Shown: positions 10,201 to 18,285, counted from the first letter of the stretch. The stretch is 34,379 bases of DNA from Tritrichomonas foetus (GCA_001839685.1 MLAK01000899.1:5861-40239), one strand, 5' to 3'. Made by a program: numbers and translations. Notes: generated from the sequence alone by a model not told the origin.

Positions 10201-12819
10201 TCAAACAGAAATTTGTTTAATGCAATGGGATACTCTATTGCTAAACAAGCAACATTGAAGACATATATGAGTGACGCCAAATTTAGGGAGTCGATTGCAT
10301 CTCATGTTCGTGAATTAACTAACTTATATTCTAATTCTGCGAATCCATTAGTCTTTAATATAGAATATACTTCATCATACTTTAAAGGACCAGAAACATT
10401 GAGAGTAAATAAAGGTATGGGTGATTCGAATGCACAAAATTCCATTCCAATTGAATTTTATCCGGAAAAACCAGGTGAATATCCATGTAGGATTATTCTT
10501 AAGTCACTTTATGATGTAAGAGTGATTAAAATTAATGCATTTGGTCTCGCCGCATGTCGAACAATGGAAGTTGAAATGATTACTGCATCAGGACGCTCTG
10601 TCATGCAAGGAATTCCATTTTTCAATCCATCAGAGCTTGTTTGGCACTTTAAGACATCAATTACAGGGCCACCATCATTCACATGTCCTGCTACTTTTCA
10701 GGTTCAACCAAACACAGTTTTCGATTTACCTATTTCCTTTGTTACAGGCGAAATTGGTAAATATACAGCTGAGCTTAATGTTGTAAATACAGATAAAGAA
10801 GCAACATATAAATACAACATTACCGCCGATGTTGTTGATCCATCTGCTGAAGAAAAGATTGAACTTGAACTGAGAGCAAGACAAAAATTCTCGCATACAA
10901 TGAAGGTTCGTCCTTTCGTTGAAAATGGTGTTATTGAAGTTACCTCTAATATGTCGATGCTTAGTTTCCCCACAACCATACAAATTGTGAATGGACAATT
11001 TGCAGAACCGTTTGTTATTAATGCTTACACTGTTGAAAGTGGAATCACTGCTGGAACTATCACATTTACTGATCTAGCTACAAAAGCATATATTTGGTAT
11101 GTTATCGAGCTGAAAGTTGACCAACCAGAACCGGAAGAAATCATTGAAGTCAAAACAGTTGCAAGGAAAACAGTCACTGTTAAGATTCCAGTTCATAACC
11201 CGAAGAAAACAGAAATTGCATTTGATGTTACATTTAATGAAAAAGACTTCTTTGGTGATAAGCAAATGATCGTAAAACCAAATGCCACATCAATTTATCA
11301 ATTAGTTTTTGCTCCTCTTACTCAAATGCAAAGAATGAGTGAAATTTCATTCTATAATAAAGAAGAAGGTGAATTTATTTATTCAATCAATATCAACGTT
11401 TCTTCACCTGATGTTTGTATAATGGCACCAATGCAAGCATCAATTGGTCAATCACAAAGTAGTTTTCTATTTTTAGAAAATCCAATGGATGAAAAAGCTC
11501 ATTTTGATGTATCAAATGATAATGATTCCTGCTTCAAAGTTGTTGATGGAAAATCCATTGATCTTGAACCACATGAAAAGCGTCAAGTTGAAGTGTCTTA
11601 TATTCCTGCGAGTGTTGGAAATAAAGAAACAGCTCTCATTGGATTTCGATCACGTGAAATTGGTGATTTTCAATATAGATTTGCTGGAGTTGGAAAACCG
11701 CCACAACCTTCGAGTCCAATTATTGTTGAATCAATGCTTGAATTGTCTGCGTCTGGTCAAATAATCTTCACTAGTCCATTTCAACATTCCCAAAGATTTG
11801 AATTGACAATCACTACTGATTTTAGAGATTGTTTCAAGATCCTAAATAAAAGACGCTTCTTTACTTTGAATGAATATGGTGAGCATCATCAAATCGCATT
11901 TTCATTCACACCACCTTATGCAGGACAGTTTACAGCAACTATTATGTTAACGACAACAGGAATGAACCCAGAAATTCGATGGACTTATCCAATCATTGGA
12001 AATACTCTTCTTGGTGATGAAAATACGATTTCACCTCTACGTGGAAAATGTAATACAACCATTACTAATCATTATGAAATGCCACTTATTGGTGAAAAAG
12101 AAGAATATAGAACCAGTGATTATCATTACAGTGTCGACTTTCCTGAAGGTTTTGAATTCCTGAAAAGCGTAATTTTGATTCAGCCTGAAAAAATTGTGAA
12201 AACTGATGTATCTCCAACTTTGCATCTAAATCTCACACTTCAACCAAGAAGACCAGTTCAAACAACTTGTCAACTAATTATTGAAAATCCAATGAATCAG
12301 AGATGGCGTTTCCCCATTAAAATAAACGTTGATACTGGAAACCTAACTAAAGTAATGCTTATGGAAGCACCACTTGGTCAAGAAGCACATGAAAAAATTG
12401 TTATTGATGAACCAATTCGGTCAAGATGTGAATTTGAAGCTTATTTTGTTCAAGGCTCAGCATCAGAGTTTAATGTATCACCTGATCATGGATTCATGGA
12501 GCCTTCATTACTTGAAAAGAATCATTTACCAATTGATGTATTCTTTAAGCCAACAACTTATGGAAAATTAATGAAAGCACTTCTCGTTATTGATACACAG
12601 GACACACAATTTTTAATTGAGTTAAATGGGAAAGTACCTGATTATGTTCCACCAATAGCACCTTTAATGGGAACTATAAATGCAACAATAAATAATAGCA
12701 CAATGAGATCTACACGTGAATCACCAAGAAAGAGAAACTTTTTGAAAGAAAATATAGAAAAGGCAAGAATGCAAAAGCCACCATCAGTTCGAAGAGCTCG
12801 AATGCCATTCAAACATTAA
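4291..12819 (+). CDS. Giant ASH-repeat axonemal protein, CFAP47-like
   Basis: A single exon of 2842 codons. The protein is built of repeated immunoglobulin-like ASH/MSP-type beta domains, seen as recurring motifs such as IDFGTV, FDFGRT, LNFGNV and YEIIG. One block covers roughly residues 1-430 and 640-1310, and a second roughly 1680-2780. Between them, about 1310-1680 is helical and begins with a calponin-homology-like segment containing KRFPDDIANSNGEMI, the arrangement I associate with CFAP47 rather than hydin. A charged helical insert lies at about 430-580, and a basic tail rich in Arg/Lys closes the protein. Family knowledge: CFAP47 is a ciliary protein of about 3000 residues linked to the central apparatus and sperm motility. 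In a flagellated protist a role in axoneme structure is likely. The start is chosen because an initiator lies 12 nt upstream. Alternatives are hydin or another ASH-repeat family member. Confidence 0.8.
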   Translation: MISSGSLQVRPDTVIFRDLEPGESDTVDIWAHNVGSKSINVRFSLPENPFFVLNCKANIHTAPGLEAHATIKYTASTLEKQTCTLKVQCNDSVVDLPLVAYPPTTSVQVGCTKIDFGTVTLHSQQIRSFKFTNYGINEGKYVINCTESCVKLSPASGIINSNQTQEVSVTFKGDSPGDFNFPITVDVENNSEQINPIIITAKVVDQSITLHDPKGDILTELNFQHLFYGQKKIIPIVLKNRGSCVRTFTLKPLRSDVNDDDNYQIFNITPINGTMNAFSDVNLNVTFSPPKKNLFHDTEQQYGALSKIEIAETGQIIEFNVIGTAVKLNYEISSVDFDFGRTVLKSKQSQKFTIKNNSPFLPLPYNIKQVSQVYFNPATFSLKPRESKEISVTFSPSNLGPYNVKTHISFCGGIDRRDVNLSAIVVANSADDSNYQRPEVWDSFSDAEFYMTKPSTQFGLTIQEVQQKKDMRKKFDAYITDSATKRAEVEFQRKIKENATRAAKTLLMKNNNFTSEDFDEYVANAISQSRGEQEDPVSLGLEHCAGMVPPEPPLLKVFEPFKLPETIGLFSTINPRGKQKRRNGAFDDHVLITKKFKPKPTTPAEINECSKKLQQAQQVLVVASHQTINFGSMSVFSVEKRSFNITNNLQQFIFVSMKCNHEELKESGPQSQVVPPHQTCGFDIILHHDTPELFSKQFEYTINNDLTYSVNVNAEIVPIELTVEPEVLHFQFDDGYAQPYIKQFVKLRNNSNSTAEFKWSGFDHVFTLHNHTGVICPHGTYSAEITYKPDSNSHAEAMATVSVVGGPSKKLKMIGDTGRPKLQLSKKVVPFGLIPLNAVQTQELRIKNIGTDDAIFTVTPNLTDVISIIPTGGRIKQKEHVDLQVSVNCEKCGTFEIPINVSICGSQPLGFSITGQAEFPRVELLNEELNFGNVYLGSTHIRKITLRNTGLIPASGFLDLSEIPEFHIEYASELNEASEDDKKNMISVITDPKAMSSSADVTESVSSLSETITNDIGNRGFIYKLKIMEKSSLSFSFIYQPRAVNDYSFDLPLSIVNLEKSSKLSPKVTASALQAPLYPSESAIDFGVTSLFDSENPNSRPPLKQLMLKNEYTKDIQFRFDDSKCKNFTIEPREGYIKYASNATIFISFRATASQPYLSNLPVYVTTDKGEILASEIQLMGVGSCRNFQPSVSYVSLPPVPLNIISERTIYIINSGFIATEIQADMPILEKQFPLSITFPDGTEMKNSTKQLPVHFSFQSPKPMSFSTMVAFVDKLGNTCSVTVSCVTDNSMFTLYPLLTQKCYKLSAGQGKPIAASVYLEDLDVDFIGKYLEIDNFLKFKKINGETTKQTIDFLIKFLNSLVLSTKIKRFPDDIANSNGEMIIEMISNLCGSKKPVSLSNILHTSDKSENSKYASMKNLLSFLLSQGAMLPDIKPEFLLKQNDYSDVMRKKITRQLLGIDYYGAPELSSFDQKILNDFISSPSFTNSLLPHLKAAESLYKTLSTESWMRVILQILKLFMFSKITPEKLIQVPGVQDALAVIKPAVDENFYAEINRSNKSLNGSNFLSSQESMLLKWTSIHYCAQAMKNPDVVIDFLNLHDPKYFLMLLRAHVLNSEIPYIEDIRSPDDTQKNIDTVIRVMNDFKIACIPTNDELSTGNSLIMALSCYQLYELLPHFLPMTTVEFIAPLSGRVVQNITITNPSKVGITYEAKIEGSKNFRALEESVNVGPNETVEFLVEYVARKLDKESAILSLIPGKPKVIAEPPKNDKPQAANRRLPQKKKGSVSEPHVFASTIVVNLVSIVNYEGPMKTFTIEGNIYETKKMTVPVENAIQVPAKMKITNRIFNDSELHDARSKIEELFKNPTKEYYEPGTDQLSLFDQMLKKHQMFLFNRNKVQFENDESVDNLDLEFTPISLGTFHCYVVFYNEKYGEFVYEIIGKSNLPQPILGQINLKAECGETANDRILIDSSNRNLFNAMGYSIAKQATLKTYMSDAKFRESIASHVRELTNLYSNSANPLVFNIEYTSSYFKGPETLRVNKGMGDSNAQNSIPIEFYPEKPGEYPCRIILKSLYDVRVIKINAFGLAACRTMEVEMITASGRSVMQGIPFFNPSELVWHFKTSITGPPSFTCPATFQVQPNTVFDLPISFVTGEIGKYTAELNVVNTDKEATYKYNITADVVDPSAEEKIELELRARQKFSHTMKVRPFVENGVIEVTSNMSMLSFPTTIQIVNGQFAEPFVINAYTVESGITAGTITFTDLATKAYIWYVIELKVDQPEPEEIIEVKTVARKTVTVKIPVHNPKKTEIAFDVTFNEKDFFGDKQMIVKPNATSIYQLVFAPLTQMQRMSEISFYNKEEGEFIYSININVSSPDVCIMAPMQASIGQSQSSFLFLENPMDEKAHFDVSNDNDSCFKVVDGKSIDLEPHEKRQVEVSYIPASVGNKETALIGFRSREIGDFQYRFAGVGKPPQPSSPIIVESMLELSASGQIIFTSPFQHSQRFELTITTDFRDCFKILNKRRFFTLNEYGEHHQIAFSFTPPYAGQFTATIMLTTTGMNPEIRWTYPIIGNTLLGDENTISPLRGKCNTTITNHYEMPLIGEKEEYRTSDYHYSVDFPEGFEFLKSVILIQPEKIVKTDVSPTLHLNLTLQPRRPVQTTCQLIIENPMNQRWRFPIKINVDTGNLTKVMLMEAPLGQEAHEKIVIDEPIRSRCEFEAYFVQGSASEFNVSPDHGFMEPSLLEKNHLPIDVFFKPTTYGKLMKALLVIDTQDTQFLIELNGKVPDYVPPIAPLMGTINATINNSTMRSTRESPRKRNFLKENIEKARMQKPPSVRRARMPFKH

Positions 12820-12831
12820 TTTTAATGTTTG
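12810..12831 (+). repeat. Stem-loop spanning the stop codon
   Basis: CAAACATTAA (12810-12819) and TTAATGTTTG (12822-12831) are perfect reverse complements separated by TT. The left arm includes the TAA stop codon of the giant gene. It could form a hairpin at the mRNA 3' end. Confidence 0.7.
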
Positions 12832-12835
12832 TTTT

Positions 12836-12888
12836 TGACATTATAAAGCTTTTAAAAAATACTATGACATTATAAAGCTTTTAAAAAA
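12836..12888. repeat. Two 24-bp direct repeats after the giant gene
   Basis: Copies at 12836-12859 and 12865-12888 are identical (core TGACATTATAAAGC followed by TTTTAAAAAA), with a 5-nt spacer, and are followed by an A-rich run. They lie in the probable 3' untranslated region, next to the stop-codon hairpin. Confidence 0.8.
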
Positions 12889-13209
12889 GAAAAAAAAAAA
12901 AAATATAAAAACAAAGAAAATCTAAATAGGAAAACACTGAAAATCACAAATCCTTGTTAATTAATTTAAATAAACATATCTTTATCATATTTTCTTATAT
13001 TTCACATGTCAACATATGTTTTTGATCATACTTATTTTCTTCTGGGAATTCTAATTCTTGTACTTTTGAATTCTATTCTCTTTTAGTAGCAATGATTGCA
13101 AGATGAATCGTTATCTCTATTTAGTTAATTTTGAATGATTAAATGGTTCTATCCTTTGAAAGATTATGTGCGTTTAATAATTTGTTCGAAATTTTCTTCA
13201 ACAACAAAA
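12889..13209. other. Spacer with upstream region of tail-anchored protein gene
   Basis: The AT-rich spacer holds no gene. An initiator-like TCAACA lies at 13197-13202, giving a leader of about 11 nt to the ATG at 13210. A GCGTTTA (one mismatch to CCGTTTA) lies about 40 nt farther upstream. Confidence 0.45.
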
Positions 13210-13740
13210 ATGAGCCTAACGATTGATCAAGAACTCGAAATTATGCTTGATAAAGCAAAAGCAATAATTGAAGGAAATCCGTCCGAAGGATTAACGCTGG
13301 TTTATGAAGTTTTCAATCAAATCTCCAAACTCAACGATGACATTGATAAATTTAATAATAGCACCAAACTTCTCGATGCATCTAAAATATTGGTAAAATA
13401 TTTGGAACGCGAAATTCCTCCAAATTTTCAACAAATTGTAGATATAATTAACGTATTCCATAAAATAGATACAAAAATTATGGAAAATTACATACAGAGC
13501 AAATATTTATTCGATAGTGATGAAAACTCAGGAGGTGGATTAGAAAATGAAAAGAAACTTGCCGACGAAGAATTACATCAGATTCTTGATAATATAAATT
13601 CCTTTATTGAAAGGATGATGCCAGAAATTCAAGAATTAATTAAAAATACCCCGAAGCATGTTTTCCCACCTGCCTCTTTATGGGTTCTTGGTGCATTAGT
13701 TGTTCTTCTGTTATCTATTTTCTTGTTTGCACGCCTCTAA
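13210..13740 (+). CDS. Small tail-anchored protein, function unknown
   Basis: I do not recognise this gene. The frame is open from 13135, but the ATG at 13210 is preferred because an initiator-like TCAACA sits 8-13 nt upstream and the extra 25 residues look like noncoding sequence. The 176-residue product begins MSLTIDQELEIMLDKA, is predicted largely helical and acidic, and has a Gly/Glu-rich loop around residue 103. It ends in one hydrophobic segment (about 156-174, including VLGALVVLLLSIFLFA) just before the C-terminus. With no signal peptide this is the layout of a tail-anchored protein inserted post-translationally into ER, Golgi or a hydrogenosome-type membrane, facing the cytosol. SNAREs have this topology, but I see no clear SNARE motif. 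The stop is followed by A residues, giving TAAAA, a plausible trichomonad polyadenylation context. Confidence 0.7.
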   Translation: MSLTIDQELEIMLDKAKAIIEGNPSEGLTLVYEVFNQISKLNDDIDKFNNSTKLLDASKILVKYLEREIPPNFQQIVDIINVFHKIDTKIMENYIQSKYLFDSDENSGGGLENEKKLADEELHQILDNINSFIERMMPEIQELIKNTPKHVFPPASLWVLGALVVLLLSIFLFARL

Positions 13741-13851
13741 AACCTCCCTTCTGTCCTTAACTATGATTATTATTACTATACTAAACTAAAAAGCTTCACC
13801 ATATTCTAATTAAATTTTTATCTCCGTCTTAAAAATAATACTTGATATCAA

Positions 13852-13908
13852 TGGATATAAATCGAATGAATTGATATAAATCAAATGAATGGATACAAAT
13901 CGAATGAA
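13852..13908. repeat. Three 19-bp tandem repeats
   Basis: Three diverged copies with the consensus TGGATATAAATCGAATGAA (13852-13870, 13871-13889, 13890-13908), followed by a degraded fragment. They lie between the ends of two convergent genes. Confidence 0.75.
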
Positions 13909-14001
13909 TGAATTGAAATATCATCAATGTTATATTAAAAATCTATTTAATAATACGCATTATTTCTCTATTATTTCTATATAATTTCAAAATATTCATT
14001 C

Positions 14002-17000
14002 TTAAAGTTCTGTTGAGTACTGATTGATCATGCTGAGCAAATATTGTGCTTTTTTATATCCGAGACTTGCTGCAATTCTTAAATTATCAAATCCTTTGCT
14101 TATTATCCCATTAAAAGAATTTTGAGTTTGGAAATCATACAAAGCAAGTACATAATACGATCTTGGAATGCTTTTACTTTTTGCATTTCCAATGTAATAA
14201 TGTCCCAATTGTGTATTAATCTCAACACCTCGTCCTTTGATTAAGCACATTCCATAATGCAAACAAGCCATGAAATTATGTCGATCAGCTGCAGATTTAA
14301 ACAAATCTGCTGCTTTTTGATGACTCTGTGGTACAAATAAACCTTTTTTATAACAATACCCTAGATTGTTGCATGCTTGAGTATTCCCTTTAGAAATAGC
14401 AGATTTAAGTAATTTTATTGCACGTTCACCGTCTTGTTGATTACCTTTTAACAAACACCGTGCAAGAAATTCTTCAGCATTACAATGATTTTGCTCAACA
14501 GCCATTTCTAAATATTTTAATCCTTTTTCGTAATTTTTTTTAATTAATTTAAAACCATTTGTTAAATAAATACCATAATGATATTGTGATTCGACATATC
14601 CTTGATCAGCACTTTCTTTTAATAATTTTTCGCCATCTTCTTTTTCACAATTAATTTTTAAAATCGATTCACAGAATAACCCTTTAATATTTCCATTCTT
14701 ATAAGCCAATTGATATAATGAAATCGCTTTATTATAATTCAGATCACAGCCAATTGAATGCTCATAACAATAACCAAGTAAAATTTGACCATCAGAGGAT
14801 AATAGAGATGCAGCATTTTGAAAATAACTAAAAGCTTGGTTTCGATCACCAATGTTTAGAAAGTGAGTACCAGCAACTAATAAAGAACGGGGAAAATCAA
14901 GATGAATCTTATCTACCATGAATAAGAAAGGATCATTATTAGTGAATCTAAAGCGATTATCTTTTTTAACTTGAGAATTTAATAATGCATAGTTGTATAA
15001 AGCATATTTATTCGGAATGTTATCTTTAAATAACTTTTCAGCCAATTGTATATTCTTTTCGCCACCAATTCCGTAATACAAACAAATTCCATATGGAATA
15101 TGAGCTTCAGCTGAACCTAATTCTGATGCTTTTTTGAAATATTTTGGATATTGGTCATGTTTTTCTAATTGATAATATGCAAGGCCCATATGATAATAAC
15201 TATTTACAATTCTATCGTCAGCAGCTTTCTGAAAATAAGAAATTGATTTTTCATATTTTTTTTCGCTATACAGAATTGTTCCATATTCAAAACTTGCTAG
15301 AGTACAGCCTCTTTTGCTGGCACTTTTTAGATATTTCTTTTTAGTAAGATAATCTTTTGAATTTGTTCCGATGTGATATTCGGCTTCAGGAATGGTTTTT
15401 GCAGCATATTCTAAATATGGTAGATAATTTTTACGGAAATGATTCAAAAGGAACAGCCCATAATGAAAATTAGCTTTATCATAGCCAGTTTTAACAGCAC
15501 GAATAAGGAGTTTCTCGGCGCTTGTTGGATCAGTTTTCATTAATAAATTGGCTTTGAAGCATAAAGCTTCAGGGCATGAAGAATTTATGGAGTCATTTAA
15601 CAAGTTGAATAATAATGAAGTGTCTTGATTGTAAGATGGCATTTGTTGAAGACATAAATAATAGTAATATTTGGCAACACCGTTTCCTTTTTCACTGGCA
15701 CTCTTCAAAAGTGGCATGATTGAAGTAATTTGGTTTCTTTGTTCAAGAATTTGTGAAAGCTTATGCAAGGCATTTAGATTTCCTTTTTCCGCACTAAATT
15801 TTAAAAAGTGAATAGCTTCTTCGGTTTTATTACTCAAATAACAGTTCATTCCATATAAATAAAATAAGTGTGGATTACAATGATACTCATATCCATCCAA
15901 AACGTGCAAATACTCATTCAATTGACTATTTTCACTCAAATTATTGTTATCTTGACTCTTATTGCTATATTGATTCTTATTGCTCTTGTCTTGTATTAGC
16001 GAGTAATTTTCTTGTTTGTTCTTTTTAGTTTTGCTGATATCAATACAGAATTTAATATAATGAATGTATTTTTGTGTATCAATATCAGTGAACGAAATGA
16101 AAATCGCATGTTTAAAAGTTTCTTCATTTCTCTCTATATTTAAGGTCTTATCTTCTCCTTTTTGAGCTTTCACAAGTTCTGTGTAAGCAGGCCAATACTT
16201 TGCTCTTAAAGCTTTGATGAGATATATTTGATATTTTTCCTTATTACGAATTGGTAAATCAGAATTGCAATAAATGTAGTAATGAAGCATGGATTCAGCA
16301 TCACCTGCATCAGCAGCAGCTTTTATTGTTTGAATTCCAGCGTTTGGATTTTTTTTAAACAGTTTGCCTTCAATTAAAAATTTTCCGTATAAAAGCTGAG
16401 CTTTTTTATGTTTTTGTTTAACTGCTTGCAAAATATATTTTCGTGTGTTTATTCCTGCTTCTGCAAGTTTGAATTGAATTTCAGCATCGCCTGAATTAGC
16501 TTGTGAAATCAAAGAAAGAAGATATTTTTGACTCTTTTTGATTGGACTTTCATCTTCGCCATTCAAAGCCACATCATTCACATGCTTCATAGAATCTTGA
16601 TAATTTATTCTTAGATTTAAAGCACTTGTATGATTTCCTTCATTATTTGAATTTGTTATGTGGAAATTTGTTGTTTGTGAATTTGTTGTTTGTGAATTTA
16701 TTGCTTGTGAATTTGTTGTTTGTGAATTTGTTGTTTGTGAATTTGTTGTTTGTGAATTTGTTGCTTGTGAATTTATTGCTTTTGAATTTGTTNTTTGTGA
16801 AATTGTTGTGTCTGGATTAGATGTGAATGTTTTATTTGGGGATGATGATGCAAACTTTGATACAATGTAGTTGAGGTAAAACAAGGGAGTCTTATCTTCG
16901 TCAGGGTAGATGTGATTATCTTCATGAATCAATTTTGTGATGAAATTAAAAATCATTGATGAATACAAGAATTTGTTTTCACCATAATGTGGGAGACAGG

Positions 17001-17496
17001 CTGGAATCAGTGGAATAAAAGTGATGTTAAAATCATCGTCAACAAAAATGTCATCTAAAGTGAAAAGAACGGTAAAAATTGACATTAATTGAAGATTGTG
17101 AAGAAAATCGATGATTTCAAGTAAAATTCCAATTCTTTTTTCTTTAGAAATTTCATTTATTGAACTGGAAAGAGTTTTTTGATTATTATTTCTATAAGCA
17201 ATAAAAAATTCAGGTTCAAAACAATATCTTTCAATTGGTATCATTCTTTGTGCTTTTTCATCTGATTGTGTGATGGTTGGAAATGGCTTTATTGAATTGA
17301 TTGTGAAATAAGCATCAAGTGCTTCTTGGGCGTCATTTTTAATAATGTATTGAGGATATTTTTGGATGAAATATATTTTTTGAGTTTCTTTGTCGGTTGC
17401 AGAAAAGAGAAAATTTGTGTCATCTAATTGTTTAATATCAGTAAAATTACTAAAAGAGCAAGGGATTAATTCAGACAAAGAAACCACATTCTCCAT
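14002..17496 (-). CDS. Sel1-repeat protein with degenerate kinase-like N-terminus
   Basis: This 1164-residue protein starts at an ATG with TCAAAT 20-25 nt upstream. Residues 1 to about 215 resemble a decayed protein kinase: the region around LHNLQLMSIFTVLFTLDDIFVDDDF lies where a catalytic HRDLKxxN loop and following strands would be, but no HRD, DFG or glycine loop survives. Residues about 228-283 are a low-complexity Asn/Ser/Gln/Thr tract encoded by a 15-bp minisatellite; it contains one unresolved base (N at 16793, codon 235). From about 330 to the end there are many Sel1-like repeats (AxxxxGxxxxxG...AxxxFxxAAxxG), e.g. YEKSISYFQKAAD and KAADLFKSAADR. Family knowledge: Sel1 repeats are alpha-solenoids that scaffold protein complexes, and proteins with a kinase-like domain plus Sel1 repeats are abundant in Trichomonas. 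The specific partner is unknown. An Asn/Ser/Lys-rich insert interrupts the solenoid near residue 500. Confidence 0.8.
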   Translation of the reverse strand: MENVVSLSELIPCSFSNFTDIKQLDDTNFLFSATDKETQKIYFIQKYPQYIIKNDAQEALDAYFTINSIKPFPTITQSDEKAQRMIPIERYCFEPEFFIAYRNNNQKTLSSSINEISKEKRIGILLEIIDFLHNLQLMSIFTVLFTLDDIFVDDDFNITFIPLIPACLPHYGENKFLYSSMIFNFITKLIHEDNHIYPDEDKTPLFYLNYIVSKFASSSPNKTFTSNPDTTISQXTNSKAINSQATNSQTTNSQTTNSQTTNSQAINSQTTNSQTTNFHITNSNNEGNHTSALNLRINYQDSMKHVNDVALNGEDESPIKKSQKYLLSLISQANSGDAEIQFKLAEAGINTRKYILQAVKQKHKKAQLLYGKFLIEGKLFKKNPNAGIQTIKAAADAGDAESMLHYYIYCNSDLPIRNKEKYQIYLIKALRAKYWPAYTELVKAQKGEDKTLNIERNEETFKHAIFISFTDIDTQKYIHYIKFCIDISKTKKNKQENYSLIQDKSNKNQYSNKSQDNNNLSENSQLNEYLHVLDGYEYHCNPHLFYLYGMNCYLSNKTEEAIHFLKFSAEKGNLNALHKLSQILEQRNQITSIMPLLKSASEKGNGVAKYYYYLCLQQMPSYNQDTSLLFNLLNDSINSSCPEALCFKANLLMKTDPTSAEKLLIRAVKTGYDKANFHYGLFLLNHFRKNYLPYLEYAAKTIPEAEYHIGTNSKDYLTKKKYLKSASKRGCTLASFEYGTILYSEKKYEKSISYFQKAADDRIVNSYYHMGLAYYQLEKHDQYPKYFKKASELGSAEAHIPYGICLYYGIGGEKNIQLAEKLFKDNIPNKYALYNYALLNSQVKKDNRFRFTNNDPFLFMVDKIHLDFPRSLLVAGTHFLNIGDRNQAFSYFQNAASLLSSDGQILLGYCYEHSIGCDLNYNKAISLYQLAYKNGNIKGLFCESILKINCEKEDGEKLLKESADQGYVESQYHYGIYLTNGFKLIKKNYEKGLKYLEMAVEQNHCNAEEFLARCLLKGNQQDGERAIKLLKSAISKGNTQACNNLGYCYKKGLFVPQSHQKAADLFKSAADRHNFMACLHYGMCLIKGRGVEINTQLGHYYIGNAKSKSIPRSYYVLALYDFQTQNSFNGIISKGFDNLRIAASLGYKKAQYLLSMINQYSTEL
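16649..16813 (-). repeat. 15-bp minisatellite within the Sel1 gene
   Basis: About eleven 15-bp units (plus-strand form GAATTTGTTGTTTGT, with variants) run in frame with the gene and encode a repeating pentapeptide of N, S, Q and T/A. Unit length is a multiple of three, so copy-number change keeps the frame. The only ambiguous base I noticed in the window, N at 16793, lies in the ninth or tenth unit, as expected where repeat copies confuse assembly. Confidence 0.9.
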
Positions 17497-17515
17497 GAAA
17501 AAAATAAGGTCAATT

Positions 17516-17521
17516 ATTTGA
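17516..17521 (-). promoter_or_regulatory. TCAAAT initiator
   Basis: On the minus strand TCAAAT precedes the ATG at 17496. With A+1 at 17519 the leader is about 23 nt. Confidence 0.45.
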
Positions 17522-17703
17522 AAAGATTTGGTGAAAAAAAATCTTTAATATATTCTCGCAAGATCTTGATAAATATTTAATATATAAGGCCACAACATAT
17601 AAATAAAATGTGACAATAATTAATAGTAAATATGAATCAATCATATATAAAATTAAATAAAAAATCGATGAATATCAAAATTGGAGAATCGTTTTTATAT
17701 AAA

Positions 17704-18264
17704 TTATTTCTTCAAAACATAGACCTCTAAAATATACAAAACAAGGTAGTAGAGTGGTGATGCAGCATAAGCAAGGGCAAATGGCAGCATTCTATCCTCG
17801 GTTGTTGGATCGTGGGTTTTCCATGCCGCGAGGGCGCCAATGATGGCCTGAATCCAGAAGCAGTTGTCAAGAAGCCCGCCAATATGAATGTGAACATTTG
17901 CATATTTATAATAAAATTTGAAAGGCATCAAAAACGTAATAAAGCAGTCTAGAAAAATTGCAAAAGAATACTCCGGTTGGGTTGGAATGACATCCTTGTA
18001 CCAAAGTTCGGCCAAGCAAAGGCCGATTAAAATTGCTGCTTTGAAAAGGCGGACAAGCGTCTCTCGAATCCCTTTCGACTCGTTTCCAAGGAATGTTAAA
18101 GTTGCCCAGGTCAGCTTTACAACACTGAGGGAACTAATTAAGAAATGATATCTGCATGCGAAAATGTGCGTGATGAGGTTGATAAAAACTGGTGTGGAAA
18201 TACCAAATGCAAATCGGTTCCAATGTTCTTGAATTGTATTATAGGTATCGACTGGAATAGACAT
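17704..18264 (-). CDS. Six-helix integral membrane protein, unknown
   Basis: I do not recognise this family. The frame opens at a TTG (18273), but the first ATG, at 18264, is preceded by TCACAC 16-21 nt upstream and is taken as the start, giving 186 residues. Six hydrophobic segments can be seen, at roughly 18-36, 40-59, 71-88, 99-115, 129-146 and 160-182. Loops are short, and a His/Asn/Tyr-rich stretch lies near 117-127. It ends in a di-lysine, VLKK, which resembles but does not exactly match a KKxx ER-retrieval signal. Topology and size would fit an ER or Golgi membrane protein, but no catalytic or transport motif stands out. The base composition is somewhat richer in GC than the spacers, as expected for a real gene. 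Confidence 0.7.
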   Translation of the reverse strand: MSIPVDTYNTIQEHWNRFAFGISTPVFINLITHIFACRYHFLISSLSVVKLTWATLTFLGNESKGIRETLVRLFKAAILIGLCLAELWYKDVIPTQPEYSFAIFLDCFITFLMPFKFYYKYANVHIHIGGLLDNCFWIQAIIGALAAWKTHDPTTEDRMLPFALAYAASPLYYLVLYILEVYVLKK

Positions 18265-18279
18265 TTGGAGCAAAAATGT

Positions 18280-18285
18280 GTGTGA
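18280..18285 (-). promoter_or_regulatory. TCACAC initiator
   Basis: The minus-strand TCACAC fits the classical trichomonad TCA-Y-A/T form. With A+1 at 18283 the leader to the ATG at 18264 is about 19 nt. Confidence 0.5.

Noticed and set aside
12819..12819. Intron or frameshift in the giant ASH-repeat gene
   Set aside because: The 2842-codon frame is intact, and I saw no trichomonad-type splice motifs that would change it.
16626..16870. Two plus-strand frames of Val/Cys/Asn/Leu repeats
   Set aside because: They are antisense readings of the in-frame minisatellite in the Sel1 gene.
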